Origin: Enterovibrio norvegicus FF-33
Lineage (GTDB): Bacteria; Pseudomonadota; Gammaproteobacteria; Enterobacterales; Vibrionaceae
Length of the DNA stretch: 64,000 nt
Assembly (NCBI RefSeq): GCF_000286835.2
Contig: NZ_AJYD02000038.1
Span: 3,022,284-3,086,283, forward strand
Direction: 5' to 3'
Part shown: positions 17,411-27,254 of the stretch, one piece after another
Position numbering within the stretch: position 1 is the stretch's first letter
Layout: every line of letters begins with the position of its first letter
The notes under the pieces: model-generated
Database searches by the model: none
The model's input: only the letters and a program-made list of their open reading frames with translations
What the model was told of the DNA's origin: nothing
Program-made: the position numbers and the translations under genes

Positions 17411-18472
17411 TTATTCATCGTGGTTAATTCTGCCGCTTTCAGCATGCTCAAAATCTGACATGTCTTCTTCCAACAGCACGATGTCGCTTTTCGCCACTTC
17501 AGGGCGTTTCAATTTTTCGCTAATTTTGATAGCAAGATTGTCGTTAGCTTGTCCCATTTTCCCGCGGAACGTCGGCAAATCTTCAACAAAAACGGTGCAG
17601 GCATCAGGCATTTTCACCGGAATGACATCCCCGACTTCCAATTCCATCAAATCACGTAAAGAGAGTTGGGTTTCCAGCAGCTTCGCTGTTAACTCCACTT
17701 CCACATCCATCACTTCATCTTGCAATGCTTTTGACCAACGAAGGTCCGTATCCATCTTGTCACTTTGGATACCTGCATCAAGTAATTCACGTATCGGCTC
17801 CACCATGGAATACGGCATAACCACGTGGAAATCACCACCGCCACCATCCAATTCAATGTGGAAGGAGCTTACAACAATCACTTCTGTTGGGCTCACAATG
17901 TTCGCCATTGCTGGGTTTACTTCGGAGTCGAGATACTCAAACTCCACTTTCATCACTGGCGCCCACGCGTCTTTGTAATCTTCAAATACCAGTTTCAACA
18001 GCATTTGAATCACTCGACGCTCCGTGGGTGTAAACTCACGGCCTTCGATACGGGCGTGGAATCGACCATCACCGCCGAAGAAATTCTCCACCAAGATAAA
18101 CACCAGTCTCGCTTCCATGGTCACTAACGACGTGCCTTTAAGCGGACGGAAGCGCACCATGTTCAAACTGGTGGGAACAAACAAGGTGTTTTGGTATTCA
18201 CCAAACTTCACCATCTGAACGCCGTTAATCGACACTTCAGCACTTTTACGCAGCATGTTGAACAAGCTGATCCGCATATGTCGCGCGAAACGCTCGTTAA
18301 TCAGCTCCAGTGTGGGCATTCGCCCACGGACAATGCGGTCTTGCGATGAGAAGTCGAAGTTGGAAGCAGAAGCAATATCGCCTCCACCACTCGCTTCGGG
18401 TTCATCATCTTCTACATCGTCCACACCATGGAGAAGCGCATCAATTTCGTCTTGACTGAGTAGATCGGTCAC
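17411..18472 (-). CDS. fliM: Flagellar motor switch protein FliM (GTG start)
   Basis: A 353-residue protein. The N-terminal peptide LSQDEIDALLHGVDD binds CheY-P; the middle CheC-like domain and the C-terminal SpoA domain (with ELEVGDVIPVKMPD) follow. GTG at 18472 is preceded by AGGTG, seven bases after the fliL stop, and gives the standard start TDLLSQDEID. It is the direct target of CheY at 7469. The CheA linker in this window carries three peptides very like the FliM N-terminus. Confidence 0.97.
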   Translation of the reverse strand: MTDLLSQDEIDALLHGVDDVEDDEPEASGGGDIASASNFDFSSQDRIVRGRMPTLELINERFARHMRISLFNMLRKSAEVSINGVQMVKFGEYQNTLFVPTSLNMVRFRPLKGTSLVTMEARLVFILVENFFGGDGRFHARIEGREFTPTERRVIQMLLKLVFEDYKDAWAPVMKVEFEYLDSEVNPAMANIVSPTEVIVVSSFHIELDGGGGDFHVVMPYSMVEPIRELLDAGIQSDKMDTDLRWSKALQDEVMDVEVELTAKLLETQLSLRDLMELEVGDVIPVKMPDACTVFVEDLPTFRGKMGQANDNLAIKISEKLKRPEVAKSDIVLLEEDMSDFEHAESGRINHDE

Positions 18473-18479
18473 ATTGCAC

Positions 18480-18980
18480 CTATTGCATTACAAAGCCAGT
18501 AAACAACACCCGCTCAACCACAGTTTTGCCGGTGACTTTTTCCATTGCAGCCTGAACAGTGTCGACTGCTTGTTTTCGGACTTCCACTTGTCCTTGCGGC
18601 GTACGAAGTTGTTCCACGGTTGCAGCCCCAAATGTCGTCAGGAGACTGTGCTCAACCAGAGGCAAATTCTGTTTCGCCATTGTTTCATTTCTATCGCCAC
18701 GCACCATCAATTGGACATTCACTTGCACCAATCTCTGTTGCATGTCTCCTGTCACGTTGAACACAAACGGCTGCTGCAAGGTGACATAAATTGCCTGAAG
18801 ATTCACCGGTTCGGCTTCTTCAATCACGATATCTTCTTGTGCCGCGCTGTTATCTCCTCCCATGAGGAATAAAAAAGCACCAGCACCACCGCCTAACAAC
18901 ACCAATACCGCGACGATAATAATAATCAGTTTCTTTTTACCACCACCACCACCGCCTGCTTCGATATCTTCGTCTGCCAT
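18480..18980 (-). CDS. fliL: Flagellar basal body-associated protein FliL
   Basis: A 166-residue single-pass inner membrane protein: a Gly-rich cytoplasmic head with six Gly in a row, a membrane helix at about 18-40 (LIIIIVAVLVLLGGGAGAF), and a periplasmic stomatin-like domain that ends in the conserved VERVLFTGFVMQ. FliL surrounds the stator and supports torque. It follows fliK by 65 bases and is likely read from the fliK promoter. Confidence 0.95.
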   Translation of the reverse strand: MADEDIEAGGGGGGKKKLIIIIVAVLVLLGGGAGAFLFLMGGDNSAAQEDIVIEEAEPVNLQAIYVTLQQPFVFNVTGDMQQRLVQVNVQLMVRGDRNETMAKQNLPLVEHSLLTTFGAATVEQLRTPQGQVEVRKQAVDTVQAAMEKVTGKTVVERVLFTGFVMQ

Positions 18981-19045
18981 GACTCACCTCATTTTTCGGT
19001 TTAATCGAATTTCAATCTCAATACATGCAAATCATAAATGCTACA

Positions 19046-21028
19046 TTAAGCATAATAGTCAATGCTGTCTTTTGATGAGTTGACGTACAGCTCATGGTTG
19101 GTACTGGAGCGGTCAAGTTCATGATCGCCATCGCCGCGACCAAAACCCGATGATTCACTTTGTCTACCCTGCCCACCTTGGCCATCACCTTGTTGGGTTT
19201 GGCTTCCAGCAAAGGATTGACGCCCGCCTGTATCTTGCTGCTGCACCGAAGACTGTGAAAGTTGCAAACCTTGCTGTTGCATCATTTCACGAAGACGTGG
19301 CATGGATTGCTCTACCAATTCTCTTGCGGCTTGGTTGGCAACCGTAAACTGTACGGATGCCTGATCTTGATTCATTGATAGTTTAATCTGCATCCGGCCA
19401 AGTTCGGGCGGATCTAAACGAATATCAACATGTTTGAGGTTCTTCGACAACATGACGTTGACGCGTTCTGACAAAGCGTTGGCTGCATCACCTTGATTCT
19501 GGCTCATCTGCAACGGGCTCTGTGCAACGGTGGTGTCCAATCGCGCTGCCGTGGTCGAACTTTGATTACCAAAGCTTGATGCTAACTGCTGGGCCAATTG
19601 TTCGGTTTTTACATCAGTGCCCGGTCGGGTTGTTTCTGTCAGCGCTTTTGCCGATGCCGCTTCTAACGCTGCGCTGCTTGCGTTCAATTTCGGTTGACCA
19701 TCACTAACCGCAGCAGGTGTCCACGGAATCGCAGCGAACGCGGACATTGCAGTAGCTTGCGCTGCTGGAGGATTCACTGCTGCATGCACCGCTGACGCAG
19801 TTTGGGTCATGTTCGCTTGTGCTTGGGTGGACAAGCCTCGGGCGTTTAACTCATTCATCAAAGCACTGGGTTCGCCATCGGCTGCCAGCGGAGAAGCGAG
19901 TCCAGATTGCGAAGCCAGGGCTTGAGCGCGAAGCATCGCGTCTTGCTGACTTTTAGGCAGTGACTCAAACGCAACACCGGCTTTTGCCAACATTTCAGGG
20001 GTGATTTCACCCTCGGCATCGGCTACTACAGCCTGTGTCGCTGTGTCGCTAATCTGTGTCTGCGTTAATGGCGATGGCACCTGCACCATTTCTGCTGAAA
20101 GTAACACAGCGCGTTCAGCGTCCGATAACGTTTCAGCACTTGCCGCTGCTAATATGGCAGGAGCCACTGTTTCGGCTGACTCGCTCATGCCACCCAATCC
20201 AGAAACGAGGGCTGCTTGTTGCTCACCAAGAAGTGCGCCTGAGGCACCATTCTCGGTGATGGTTTTATCAGTCAAAGCAGGTTTTTCAGCATCTGACAGC
20301 AACGCTCTGGTTAAAACAGGCTGTCCTGCCTCGGTCATCGCAGCTTGCTGAGATAACAAGGCTGGGTTTTCTTCAACAGATAGTTTTTCATTTTTTGTCA
20401 ACACGACGCTTTGCTTTGTCAGCAACGCAGAATCGACGGCAAGTTCAGTATCACTCTCAGACGGCAACTTTTTGCCAGACGCTAATTTATCTCGCTCATA
20501 GACCGGAACGGCTACGCCATCATCGGTCACTATGGCTTCACCTTGTAGCGCTTGACTGGATTCGTTAAGACGCTGCAACAAGGCCTCACCGTCTTGCTTG
20601 GCTAGCTGTTGCGGGGCGGATTTTCCACCCTCTGCATTTTTGGCATCACTTTTAAGTGCCAATGCTGCATCTTCACTGTCTTTGCTCGTCGAAAGAGAAG
20701 GCTTTCCTTCACTGGCTGATAGGCCTTCAGCGTCAAGGTTTTCTCCCTTATGCGCCAAGTTTTCGGCATCTTCTCCGTCGGCAAGCGTCATGGATTTTAG
20801 CAAGGCATCACTGATGGCTTCTTCGCTTGCGGCATCACCTTCAGTTAAAGCGGCGTCGCTGGCTAGTTCAGTTGTTGCGTCGCCATCACCGGAAACCAAC
20901 TGAGCAAGTTGAGCGAAAAATCCTTCACCTTCACTTTCAGAGACTTCGGGAGACAAAACGCCTTTGCCTTCGACTAGGGCTGCTTTATTGTTAGAAACGC
21001 CTGAGAGTAAGAAACTGGTTTGGCTCAT
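19046..21028 (-). CDS. fliK: Flagellar hook-length control protein FliK
   Basis: A 660-residue protein, long for the family. Residues 1-480 are low-complexity, rich in Ala, Ser, Glu and Gln, as in molecular rulers. The C-terminal switch domain (about 520-615) has the conserved VDIRLDPPELGRMQIKL and VQFTVANQAARELVE strings, and then a Gln/Gly-rich tail. FliK is secreted while the hook grows and triggers FlhB switching. A sigma-54 element lies about 75 bases upstream of its ATG. Confidence 0.95.
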   Translation of the reverse strand: MSQTSFLLSGVSNNKAALVEGKGVLSPEVSESEGEGFFAQLAQLVSGDGDATTELASDAALTEGDAASEEAISDALLKSMTLADGEDAENLAHKGENLDAEGLSASEGKPSLSTSKDSEDAALALKSDAKNAEGGKSAPQQLAKQDGEALLQRLNESSQALQGEAIVTDDGVAVPVYERDKLASGKKLPSESDTELAVDSALLTKQSVVLTKNEKLSVEENPALLSQQAAMTEAGQPVLTRALLSDAEKPALTDKTITENGASGALLGEQQAALVSGLGGMSESAETVAPAILAAASAETLSDAERAVLLSAEMVQVPSPLTQTQISDTATQAVVADAEGEITPEMLAKAGVAFESLPKSQQDAMLRAQALASQSGLASPLAADGEPSALMNELNARGLSTQAQANMTQTASAVHAAVNPPAAQATAMSAFAAIPWTPAAVSDGQPKLNASSAALEAASAKALTETTRPGTDVKTEQLAQQLASSFGNQSSTTAARLDTTVAQSPLQMSQNQGDAANALSERVNVMLSKNLKHVDIRLDPPELGRMQIKLSMNQDQASVQFTVANQAARELVEQSMPRLREMMQQQGLQLSQSSVQQQDTGGRQSFAGSQTQQGDGQGGQGRQSESSGFGRGDGDHELDRSSTNHELYVNSSKDSIDYYA

Positions 21029-21100
21029 AGTGATCCCGCTTCAGAAACTTTGTCGTTAAAGGGCAGTCTGTGTAGGCTGACCATTCGTTACAGGATTTGA

Positions 21101-21116
21101 AGCAATTATCAGGCCA
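21101..21116 (-). promoter_or_regulatory. sigma-54 promoter of fliK-fliLMN
   Basis: The minus strand reads TGGCCTG-ATAA-TTGCT with GG-N10-GC spacing. It lies in the 93-base gap between fliJ and fliK, so fliKLMN form their own unit ending at the terminator at 16885. Confidence 0.82.
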
Positions 21117-21121
21117 AGTGC

Positions 21122-21568
21122 CTAGAAACGGCTTTTTTGGCGGGCAAAAGCAAGGGTAGCAAACTCATCCATCTGTTTTTGATCCAGACGCTCAGCCCGC
21201 ATTTTTTCTTCCTTGAGGCGTTTTTCAATCAACCATTCTATCGAGCGCGTTTTCTGTCGACATTGCTGCCAATGTTCACGACAGCGCTCAACATTGTCTT
21301 CAAACTCACTTGCCGCCTGGCGTTGTTTCGCCAATGTCTCATCAAGCTGAACGATAAAGCGGTTGAGGTGACCATAACTGCTAGCACTTAGCCCTTGCCG
21401 ACCACGATCGGACATCTGACGAAAATATTCTAGGCGGTAATGTTCAATCTGCTCAACTTGCACGTAGTATCCCTGCAATTCTTGCTGAGCGGCAACCAAA
21501 ATCAAATGCGCTTGATGCTCCGTGTTTTTGGCCTGTTCAAGTAACAAATTCATGGCGTTAGAAGACAT
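21122..21568 (-). CDS. fliJ: Flagellar export chaperone/ATPase stalk protein FliJ
   Basis: A 148-residue protein predicted to be a long antiparallel coiled coil across its whole length, rich in Glu, Gln and Arg. FliJ sits in the FliI ATPase ring like the gamma subunit of F1 and links ATPase and export gate. It follows fliI by 7 bases, the conserved order, and is the last gene of the fliE operon. Confidence 0.93.
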   Translation of the reverse strand: MSSNAMNLLLEQAKNTEHQAHLILVAAQQELQGYYVQVEQIEHYRLEYFRQMSDRGRQGLSASSYGHLNRFIVQLDETLAKQRQAASEFEDNVERCREHWQQCRQKTRSIEWLIEKRLKEEKMRAERLDQKQMDEFATLAFARQKSRF

Positions 21569-21575
21569 ATATCAC

Positions 21576-22892
21576 CTACTGCAAAGAAGAACGTAACATG
21601 TTGACGCACATGTCATAGGGCACCACTTCTTTCATGCCTTGTTGTAGGTAGCCATCAAGTCTTGGTTTCAATGTGAAGGCCTGATCAATACCTTGATCAG
21701 TACCTGGTTTATACGCGCCAATAGAAACCAAATCCTGATTTTTACGACAAACGGAGAGAATTTGCCGCACGGCACGCGCCATTAGCATGTGCTCGTCGTT
21801 AACAATATTGGGCATTACGCGACTGACGGAGCGTTCGACATCGATTGCAGGGTAATGCCCCGCATCCGCCATTTCTCGAGACAGCACGATGTGACCATCC
21901 AAAATCGCGCGCGCCGCATCGGCGATGGGATCCTGCAAATCATCACCTTCGGTTAGCACGGTAAAAAATGCGGTAATAGAGCCTTGCCCTTCATCACCAT
22001 TACCGGCGCGTTCTACCAGCGCGGGCAATTTAGCAAACACAGATGGCGGATAGCCTTTGGTGGCAGGTGGCTCACCGACAGACAGCGCAATCTCACGCTG
22101 CGCCTGCGCAAAACGGGTCAAGGAGTCCATTAGCAGCAACACATCTAACCCTTGATCACGGAAATATTCAGCGATAGTCAGTGCAGTTTGGCAGCCCTTT
22201 AAACGCATGAGTGGGGATGCATCCGCAGGGGCGGCAATCACGACAGAACGTGCACGACCTTCAACGCCAAGGATTTCATCAATAAATTCTTTAACTTCTC
22301 GGCCACGTTCGCCAATCAAGCCAACCACGACAACTTGTGCCGTCGTGCCTCGGGTCATCATGCCCAGCGTAACAGATTTACCTACACCAGAACCGGCAAA
22401 CAAGCCGATACGCTGACCTTTACCCACGGTCAACAGACCGTTAATGGCTTTAATACCCACATCTAGAGGTGTATCGATAGGTTTTCTGGCAAGAGGGTTT
22501 ATCGTTGCTGGCGTAAACGATGCAGTTTGCCCGGTAAAAATGTCACCCAGACTGTCAAGTGGATTGCCGACACCATCAATGACACGTCCCAGAAGCTCAA
22601 AACCTACGGGGATGCCCTGCTCTTCTGACATCGGCGTGACGCGTGCTCCCGGCATCACCCCAAAGATTTGTTCACTGGGCATCAAGTAGAGTGTATCACC
22701 CGAAAAACCAACCACTTCCGCTTCAATGTTGCCATTGAGGGTTTCCACTTTACACAAGCTGCCGACTGGCGCGCGGCAACCAATGGCTTCAAGCGTCAAC
22801 CCGACAACACGCACTAACTTGCCTGAGGCAACGGGGCGCATAGACAGGTTATCAAGCGTTAAGGCTTCGAGCTTTTCAGACAGGCTGGCCAT
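21576..22892 (-). CDS. fliI: Flagellar type III export ATPase FliI
   Basis: A 438-residue F1-beta-like ATPase. The P-loop [16 protein letters not shown], the region [16 protein letters not shown], Walker [21 protein letters not shown] and [22 protein letters not shown] are all present. GGAG ends 6 bases before the ATG at 22892 (an adjacent ATG at 22895 is also possible); the upstream in-frame start at 22910 has no ribosome site. The start lies inside the end of fliH. Confidence 0.96.
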   Translation of the reverse strand: MASLSEKLEALTLDNLSMRPVASGKLVRVVGLTLEAIGCRAPVGSLCKVETLNGNIEAEVVGFSGDTLYLMPSEQIFGVMPGARVTPMSEEQGIPVGFELLGRVIDGVGNPLDSLGDIFTGQTASFTPATINPLARKPIDTPLDVGIKAINGLLTVGKGQRIGLFAGSGVGKSVTLGMMTRGTTAQVVVVGLIGERGREVKEFIDEILGVEGRARSVVIAAPADASPLMRLKGCQTALTIAEYFRDQGLDVLLLMDSLTRFAQAQREIALSVGEPPATKGYPPSVFAKLPALVERAGNGDEGQGSITAFFTVLTEGDDLQDPIADAARAILDGHIVLSREMADAGHYPAIDVERSVSRVMPNIVNDEHMLMARAVRQILSVCRKNQDLVSIGAYKPGTDQGIDQAFTLKPRLDGYLQQGMKEVVPYDMCVNMLRSSLQ

Positions 22893-23940
22893 CATGTTCT
22901 CCGGCATCACCTGTTGGGGTAGTTTGGTCTAACGTGGTTTCTTGTTCTTCTGATGTTTGCGATTCATGCGTTGAATCATCAACATTATTTGGGTCAACGT
23001 CATGCTGGTCAACACTGCTCTGCTCAACATGGCTTGTTTCAGTCACGTCATCATGTTCAGCGAAAACGGCTTGTTCAGACTCTGGTGGCTCAACTTTATC
23101 CACACCGAGCATGACATCAACATAGCCTTCCGGCGCATTCGGTTCACGGGAGAGGTTTTGGCCAACAAAACGCGCCAAAATTTGTTTGATACGATCTTCT
23201 ATGCGGTAATCCACCACGGAGTCTCCGCACGCGACCTGAATATCTCCACGATTTAACGCAGGCTCAGCAATCAATCGCCATTCGCGATCGCGCAAAGACG
23301 CTTCGCTGTGCGCGGCGGTCACCACATCCATATCGTCTGGATGCAAATAAATGGAGATTTGACGTCCAGTCATTGGCAACGCGTTCACCGCTTCACGCAA
23401 GGTGTTTAAAATCATTTGGGGATTAGTCACCACTTCCGTTTGAATAACGGCTTTTGCAAGGTGCATGACCATATCCACGACTTGTTGCTGCACTTGGTGG
23501 TCAATTTGTACCAGAGGAAATGCCAGTTTTTCGAGCATGGCGTCAAGATGCTGACAACGCTCTTGTATCAGTAACTGCCCTTCTGTCAGCCCTTGCTGAT
23601 ACCCTTCTTCTTTGCCTTGCTCGAATCCTGCTGTTTTACCTTCTTCGAAGCCAGCTTCTCGGCCTTCTTCAAATCCAGCCGATCGCCCCTCTTCCATGCC
23701 TTCATCGACCGCAGACTGTCGGATACCTTCCAACGCATCCGCAGTGAGCATGGTGAGTTCAATCTCAGGCTCTTGATCTTCATCAACGGGCTCTGGTGGC
23801 TCCCAACTTGGATCATAGTTGAGCGCAGTATCTTTCGGCGCAGCAACCGCACTTCCATAGCTAGGAATCGACCAACGTTCTAAGGCGTTATCTTGCTCCT
23901 CAGTGGCACGAATGTACCCACGACGACGATCTAAGCTCAT
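22876..23940 (-). CDS. fliH: Flagellar export ATPase regulator FliH with acidic C-terminal tail
   Basis: A 354-residue protein, long for FliH. The N-terminus is short and charged; residues about 80-125 form the characteristic Gly-x-x-x-Gly helix ([20 protein letters not shown]). The conserved FliH/V-ATPase-E-like core runs to about residue 265 and ends with [11 protein letters not shown]. After this comes about 90 residues rich in Asp, Glu, Thr, Ser and His that overlap the fliI start. FliH anchors the ATPase to FliN and FlhA. Confidence 0.94.
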   Translation of the reverse strand: MSLDRRRGYIRATEEQDNALERWSIPSYGSAVAAPKDTALNYDPSWEPPEPVDEDQEPEIELTMLTADALEGIRQSAVDEGMEEGRSAGFEEGREAGFEEGKTAGFEQGKEEGYQQGLTEGQLLIQERCQHLDAMLEKLAFPLVQIDHQVQQQVVDMVMHLAKAVIQTEVVTNPQMILNTLREAVNALPMTGRQISIYLHPDDMDVVTAAHSEASLRDREWRLIAEPALNRGDIQVACGDSVVDYRIEDRIKQILARFVGQNLSREPNAPEGYVDVMLGVDKVEPPESEQAVFAEHDDVTETSHVEQSSVDQHDVDPNNVDDSTHESQTSEEQETTLDQTTPTGDAGEHDGQPV

Positions 23941-24007
23941 GCTACACCTTTACTTTTCATCTGTGTTTCAACTGGCGTATGCCATTTCTCTACATGCATC
24001 GGCATGG

Positions 24008-25051
24008 TTAGAGGAACTCGTCCGCACCGCCGCCACTTAGCATGATTTCGCCAGCATCAGACAGTCTACGTGCCACAGAGAGAATTTCTTTCTGCGCCGC
24101 TTCCACATCGGAAACACGAATCGGGCCCATGGCTTCCAAGTCGTCTTGCAGCATTTCGGCAGCACGCTTGGACATATTGGCAAAGATTTTTTCGCGTAGC
24201 CCTTCTTCTGCACCTTTGAGCGCTTTTTGCAGCGCTTCTTGAGGAACGTCTTTGAGTATGGCTTGGATACCACGATCGTCGACGTCTGACAGGTTGTCGA
24301 ACACAAACATAAGATCCTGGATCTGCGATGCCATTTCTTCGTCGTTTTGTCCGATTTGCTCCATCAACGCGGATTCGAGCGCATTGTCCATGTAGTTCAT
24401 GATGTCAGCAGCCGCTTTCAAGCCGCCAATTTTGGCTGCTTGCGCACCCGCTTGACCAGCAAACTGTTTCTCCATGATTTCATTCAGTTCATGCAACGCC
24501 GCTGGTTGAACTTCTTCAAGGTTGGCGATACGCATCACAAGGTCGAGCGCATCACGCTCTGCAAATTGCGTCAAAATTTCTGCGGACTGCTCGGGCTCTA
24601 GGTAAGAAAGCACGATGGTTTGAATTTGGGGGTGCTCGTTTAGGATAATGGTCGCCACCTGACGTGGGTCCATCCATTTGAGCGAGTCGAGACCTTTTGA
24701 GCCACTTCCCAACAAGATTTGATCAACCAAGTTGTTGGCTTTGTCTTCACCCAATGCTGCCATCAAGGCATTACGCACGAAGTCTTCACTCCCCATACCA
24801 ATGGAAGTAAAGCGCTGAATATCTTCTAGAAACGCACGATGAACGGCTGCTAACATTTCCTGACTCAGATCTTTCATCTGAGTCATGGCACCGCCCACTT
24901 TTTGCACCTGCTTAGGTTCCAAGTGGCGGATAATGCTGGCGGCATCTTGCTCAGTCAGACTCAACAGTAAAATGGCCGCTTTATCGACACCGGACAGTTG
25001 GGTAATGTCAAAATCTTTACCCGACCCATTATCATCATCTTTAGGAGGCAT
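24008..25051 (-). CDS. fliG: Flagellar motor switch protein FliG
   Basis: A 347-residue C-ring protein. The N-terminal FliF-binding domain contains LSGVDKAAILLLSL, the middle domain contains EHPQIQTIVLSYL (EHPQ motif), and the C-terminal torque domain has DLMFVFDNL and charged residues that face the stator. The ATG at 25051 overlaps the end of fliF; a GTG at 25057 is an alternative. Confidence 0.96.
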   Translation of the reverse strand: MPPKDDDNGSGKDFDITQLSGVDKAAILLLSLTEQDAASIIRHLEPKQVQKVGGAMTQMKDLSQEMLAAVHRAFLEDIQRFTSIGMGSEDFVRNALMAALGEDKANNLVDQILLGSGSKGLDSLKWMDPRQVATIILNEHPQIQTIVLSYLEPEQSAEILTQFAERDALDLVMRIANLEEVQPAALHELNEIMEKQFAGQAGAQAAKIGGLKAAADIMNYMDNALESALMEQIGQNDEEMASQIQDLMFVFDNLSDVDDRGIQAILKDVPQEALQKALKGAEEGLREKIFANMSKRAAEMLQDDLEAMGPIRVSDVEAAQKEILSVARRLSDAGEIMLSGGGADEFL

Positions 25052-26801
25052 CTTCACTCACCCAGCTTTTCACGACCTGCGCTGCAAGATCTGGTTCATT
25101 GGCAACCAATGCTCGAACAGCTTTGAGCAGGTCTTCATCTTTATGTAAATCAGGTAAGTTGAGGTTTGATGAACTCATACCGAAGCTACCGGAGCCATCT
25201 AAATCCGCACCAATCAGGCCGATGTCATCATCTGGGCTGAGTGGCAAACCATCTGGTCCCAACATTTCCCCATTAGGCCCAAGCATGGAATCGTCATCTC
25301 TGGCCGGATTGATGAGTTTCGACAATGCCGGACGAACAAGGACCAAAACCACCACGATAACAACCAACGCTGCAGCCAACCAACGAACCCAATCGTTGAA
25401 GTTCGGATGCTCCCAGATTGGCACTTCGCCAAGCATTTCCACTTCTGGTATTGCAAACGGCATAGCAATAACGTCTAACACATCACCACGTAATTCTGAG
25501 TAGCCAACCCCACCAATCAACAATCGGCGGATTTTTTCAAGTTCTGGTTCGCCCACTGGCGTTCGCGTAATTTCACCCGATTCAGGGTTAGTGCTTGAGA
25601 TATAGTCCACCGCAACGGACACGGTTTGTCTTGCGACAGTGCCTGTTTGTGCTCGGCGATGGCTAATGGTGGTATCCAGTTCATAGTTACGCGTTGCTTC
25701 ACGACTGAGCGAGCCTTTATCCCCTGCGCCACCGTTTTTCAGATCATTCACATCTTCAGGGATCGCTGCATCTGCAGGAGGCTGATTACTCAAAGCACCG
25801 GGGATACCAGCGACGTAATCACTGTTATTGTAATTCTCACGGGTGTATTCGCTTCGCGTAGACGAGGTAGCAGGGTCAAAGCGCTTACGCGTTTCTTCAA
25901 CAGCGCTGAAATCCATGGTCACGTCGACCTGAGACGTATAATTACCCAGCCCAAGCACAGGGATCAAAATCGAGTCAATTTTCCCCCGCAGAGCTTGTTC
26001 TTGTTTACGCTCGAGTTCGTATTCTTTACGGCGCTGTGACGCCATCGAACTCTCATTGCCCGAACTCAGTAGTCGACCATGTTGATCGGTCACCGTGACA
26101 CGAGTAGGTTTCAGGCTTGGAACCGCAGACGCCACCATATCGACAATGGAATCCACCTCTTCTTGCCCCAACTGCGTGGTTCCGCGTACGGTCAAAAAGA
26201 CAGTCGCAGACGCATCTTGATTGTGACGAACAAAGACACTTTGTTTGGGCATCGCCAACAGAACACGGGCTTTGCTAACGGAGCGAATTTTTTCGATGGC
26301 AGCGGCAAGTTGACGTTCACGACTGAGTTTAAGACGCTCTCGCTCAAGCTGTTGAGAAACACCAAAGCCCATGTCTTGCATCAAAATATCGTCACCCTCT
26401 TCACGGGCGGAGTTAAGACCGGCACGACTGAGGTTGAGCTTGATAGAGGAATATTCTTTGACCGGAACGCGAATGGTATTGCCTTCCAGTTGGTAGTCGG
26501 TTTTTTGAGTGTCGAGATGATCCAGGATAGGGATCAACTCTTCTGTTTCATAAGAGCCTAATGGACGCATTTCTGGCTCTTGCACCCAAATAAACAGCAC
26601 TACAAGCAAGGAAAGGCAGATCACCACCGAGGCGATCAGGATCAATTGACGCGCAATGTCGATGCCTCCCAGTGGACCACTGGACGACGAAACATCGCGT
26701 TCCATTAAATCTGGATCGTTTAACGAGCCACCATCAGATGCCATTGGCAGTGCTGCGCCACCTGATACGGCTAGTTGCGTGTTGTCACTATCATCCGCCA
26801 C
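25041..26801 (-). CDS. fliF: Flagellar MS-ring protein FliF (GTG start)
   Basis: A 586-residue protein with membrane helices at about 50-70 and 470-490 enclosing the periplasmic ring-building motifs, and a C-terminal tail that binds FliG. ALEGELARTI-type text is replaced by the local AIEKIRSVSKARVLLAMP, and the conserved VSVAVDYIS is present. GTG at 26801 is preceded by AGGAAG at 8 bases. It follows fliE by 15 bases. Confidence 0.96.
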   Translation of the reverse strand: MADDSDNTQLAVSGGAALPMASDGGSLNDPDLMERDVSSSSGPLGGIDIARQLILIASVVICLSLLVVLFIWVQEPEMRPLGSYETEELIPILDHLDTQKTDYQLEGNTIRVPVKEYSSIKLNLSRAGLNSAREEGDDILMQDMGFGVSQQLERERLKLSRERQLAAAIEKIRSVSKARVLLAMPKQSVFVRHNQDASATVFLTVRGTTQLGQEEVDSIVDMVASAVPSLKPTRVTVTDQHGRLLSSGNESSMASQRRKEYELERKQEQALRGKIDSILIPVLGLGNYTSQVDVTMDFSAVEETRKRFDPATSSTRSEYTRENYNNSDYVAGIPGALSNQPPADAAIPEDVNDLKNGGAGDKGSLSREATRNYELDTTISHRRAQTGTVARQTVSVAVDYISSTNPESGEITRTPVGEPELEKIRRLLIGGVGYSELRGDVLDVIAMPFAIPEVEMLGEVPIWEHPNFNDWVRWLAAALVVIVVVLVLVRPALSKLINPARDDDSMLGPNGEMLGPDGLPLSPDDDIGLIGADLDGSGSFGMSSSNLNLPDLHKDEDLLKAVRALVANEPDLAAQVVKSWVSEDAS

Positions 26802-26816
26802 GGGTTACTTCCTACT

Positions 26817-27128
26817 TTAAACAGGCATGTTCATCAGTTCTTTATAAACTTCGACGAGTTTATTACGTGTTTGAACCGTCGCATCAAACGCCACACTGGA
26901 CTTGTTTCGCGCTAACATTACATCTGCCAAACTGACACTTCGATCACCTTGGTCAAAACGCGTTGCCAGCTCTCCTGACGATTTTTGTAATGTGTTCACA
27001 TGATTGATTGCAGTAGATAAAAGCTCGCCAAAGTCTTGTGAGACTTGCTGACCAGTGGCGACACGACCCACGTTTTTTGCATCCAATGCCATGGTTTGCA
27101 TTTCGTGCTGCATCGGGTTGATTTTCAT
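26817..27128 (-). CDS. fliE: Flagellar rod-MS ring junction protein FliE
   Basis: A 103-residue protein with the family pattern: FGELLSTAINHVNTLQ and the C-terminal VSLADVMLARNKSSVAFDATVQTRNKLVEVYKE-like helix pair (here conserved). It is the first exported rod part. It heads fliEFGHIJ; a sigma-54 element lies about 75 bases upstream. Confidence 0.95.
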   Translation of the reverse strand: MKINPMQHEMQTMALDAKNVGRVATGQQVSQDFGELLSTAINHVNTLQKSSGELATRFDQGDRSVSLADVMLARNKSSVAFDATVQTRNKLVEVYKELMNMPV

Positions 27129-27201
27129 GGTCCATCCTCACTGTCAAAACTTTGGCAATCCGCGCCGTATATGTGTTAACGGCTAATCTGACTAATATTT
27201 A

Positions 27202-27217
27202 TGCAACTATCGAGCCA
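27202..27217 (-). promoter_or_regulatory. sigma-54 promoter of fliEFGHIJ
   Basis: The minus strand reads TGGCTCG-ATAG-TTGCA, one mismatch in seven at -24 and a perfect -12. It lies in the 126-base gap between flrC and fliE. In Vibrio fliE is a sigma-54/FlrA-dependent class II promoter. Confidence 0.85.
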
Positions 27218-27254
27218 GAAATTATAACGTATTAACTCACTAAAAAGCAGCGCT

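Noticed and set aside
25626-26561. Two plus-strand open frames of 137 and 160 codons
   Set aside because: Antisense to fliF, with no promoter, ribosome site or recognisable family.
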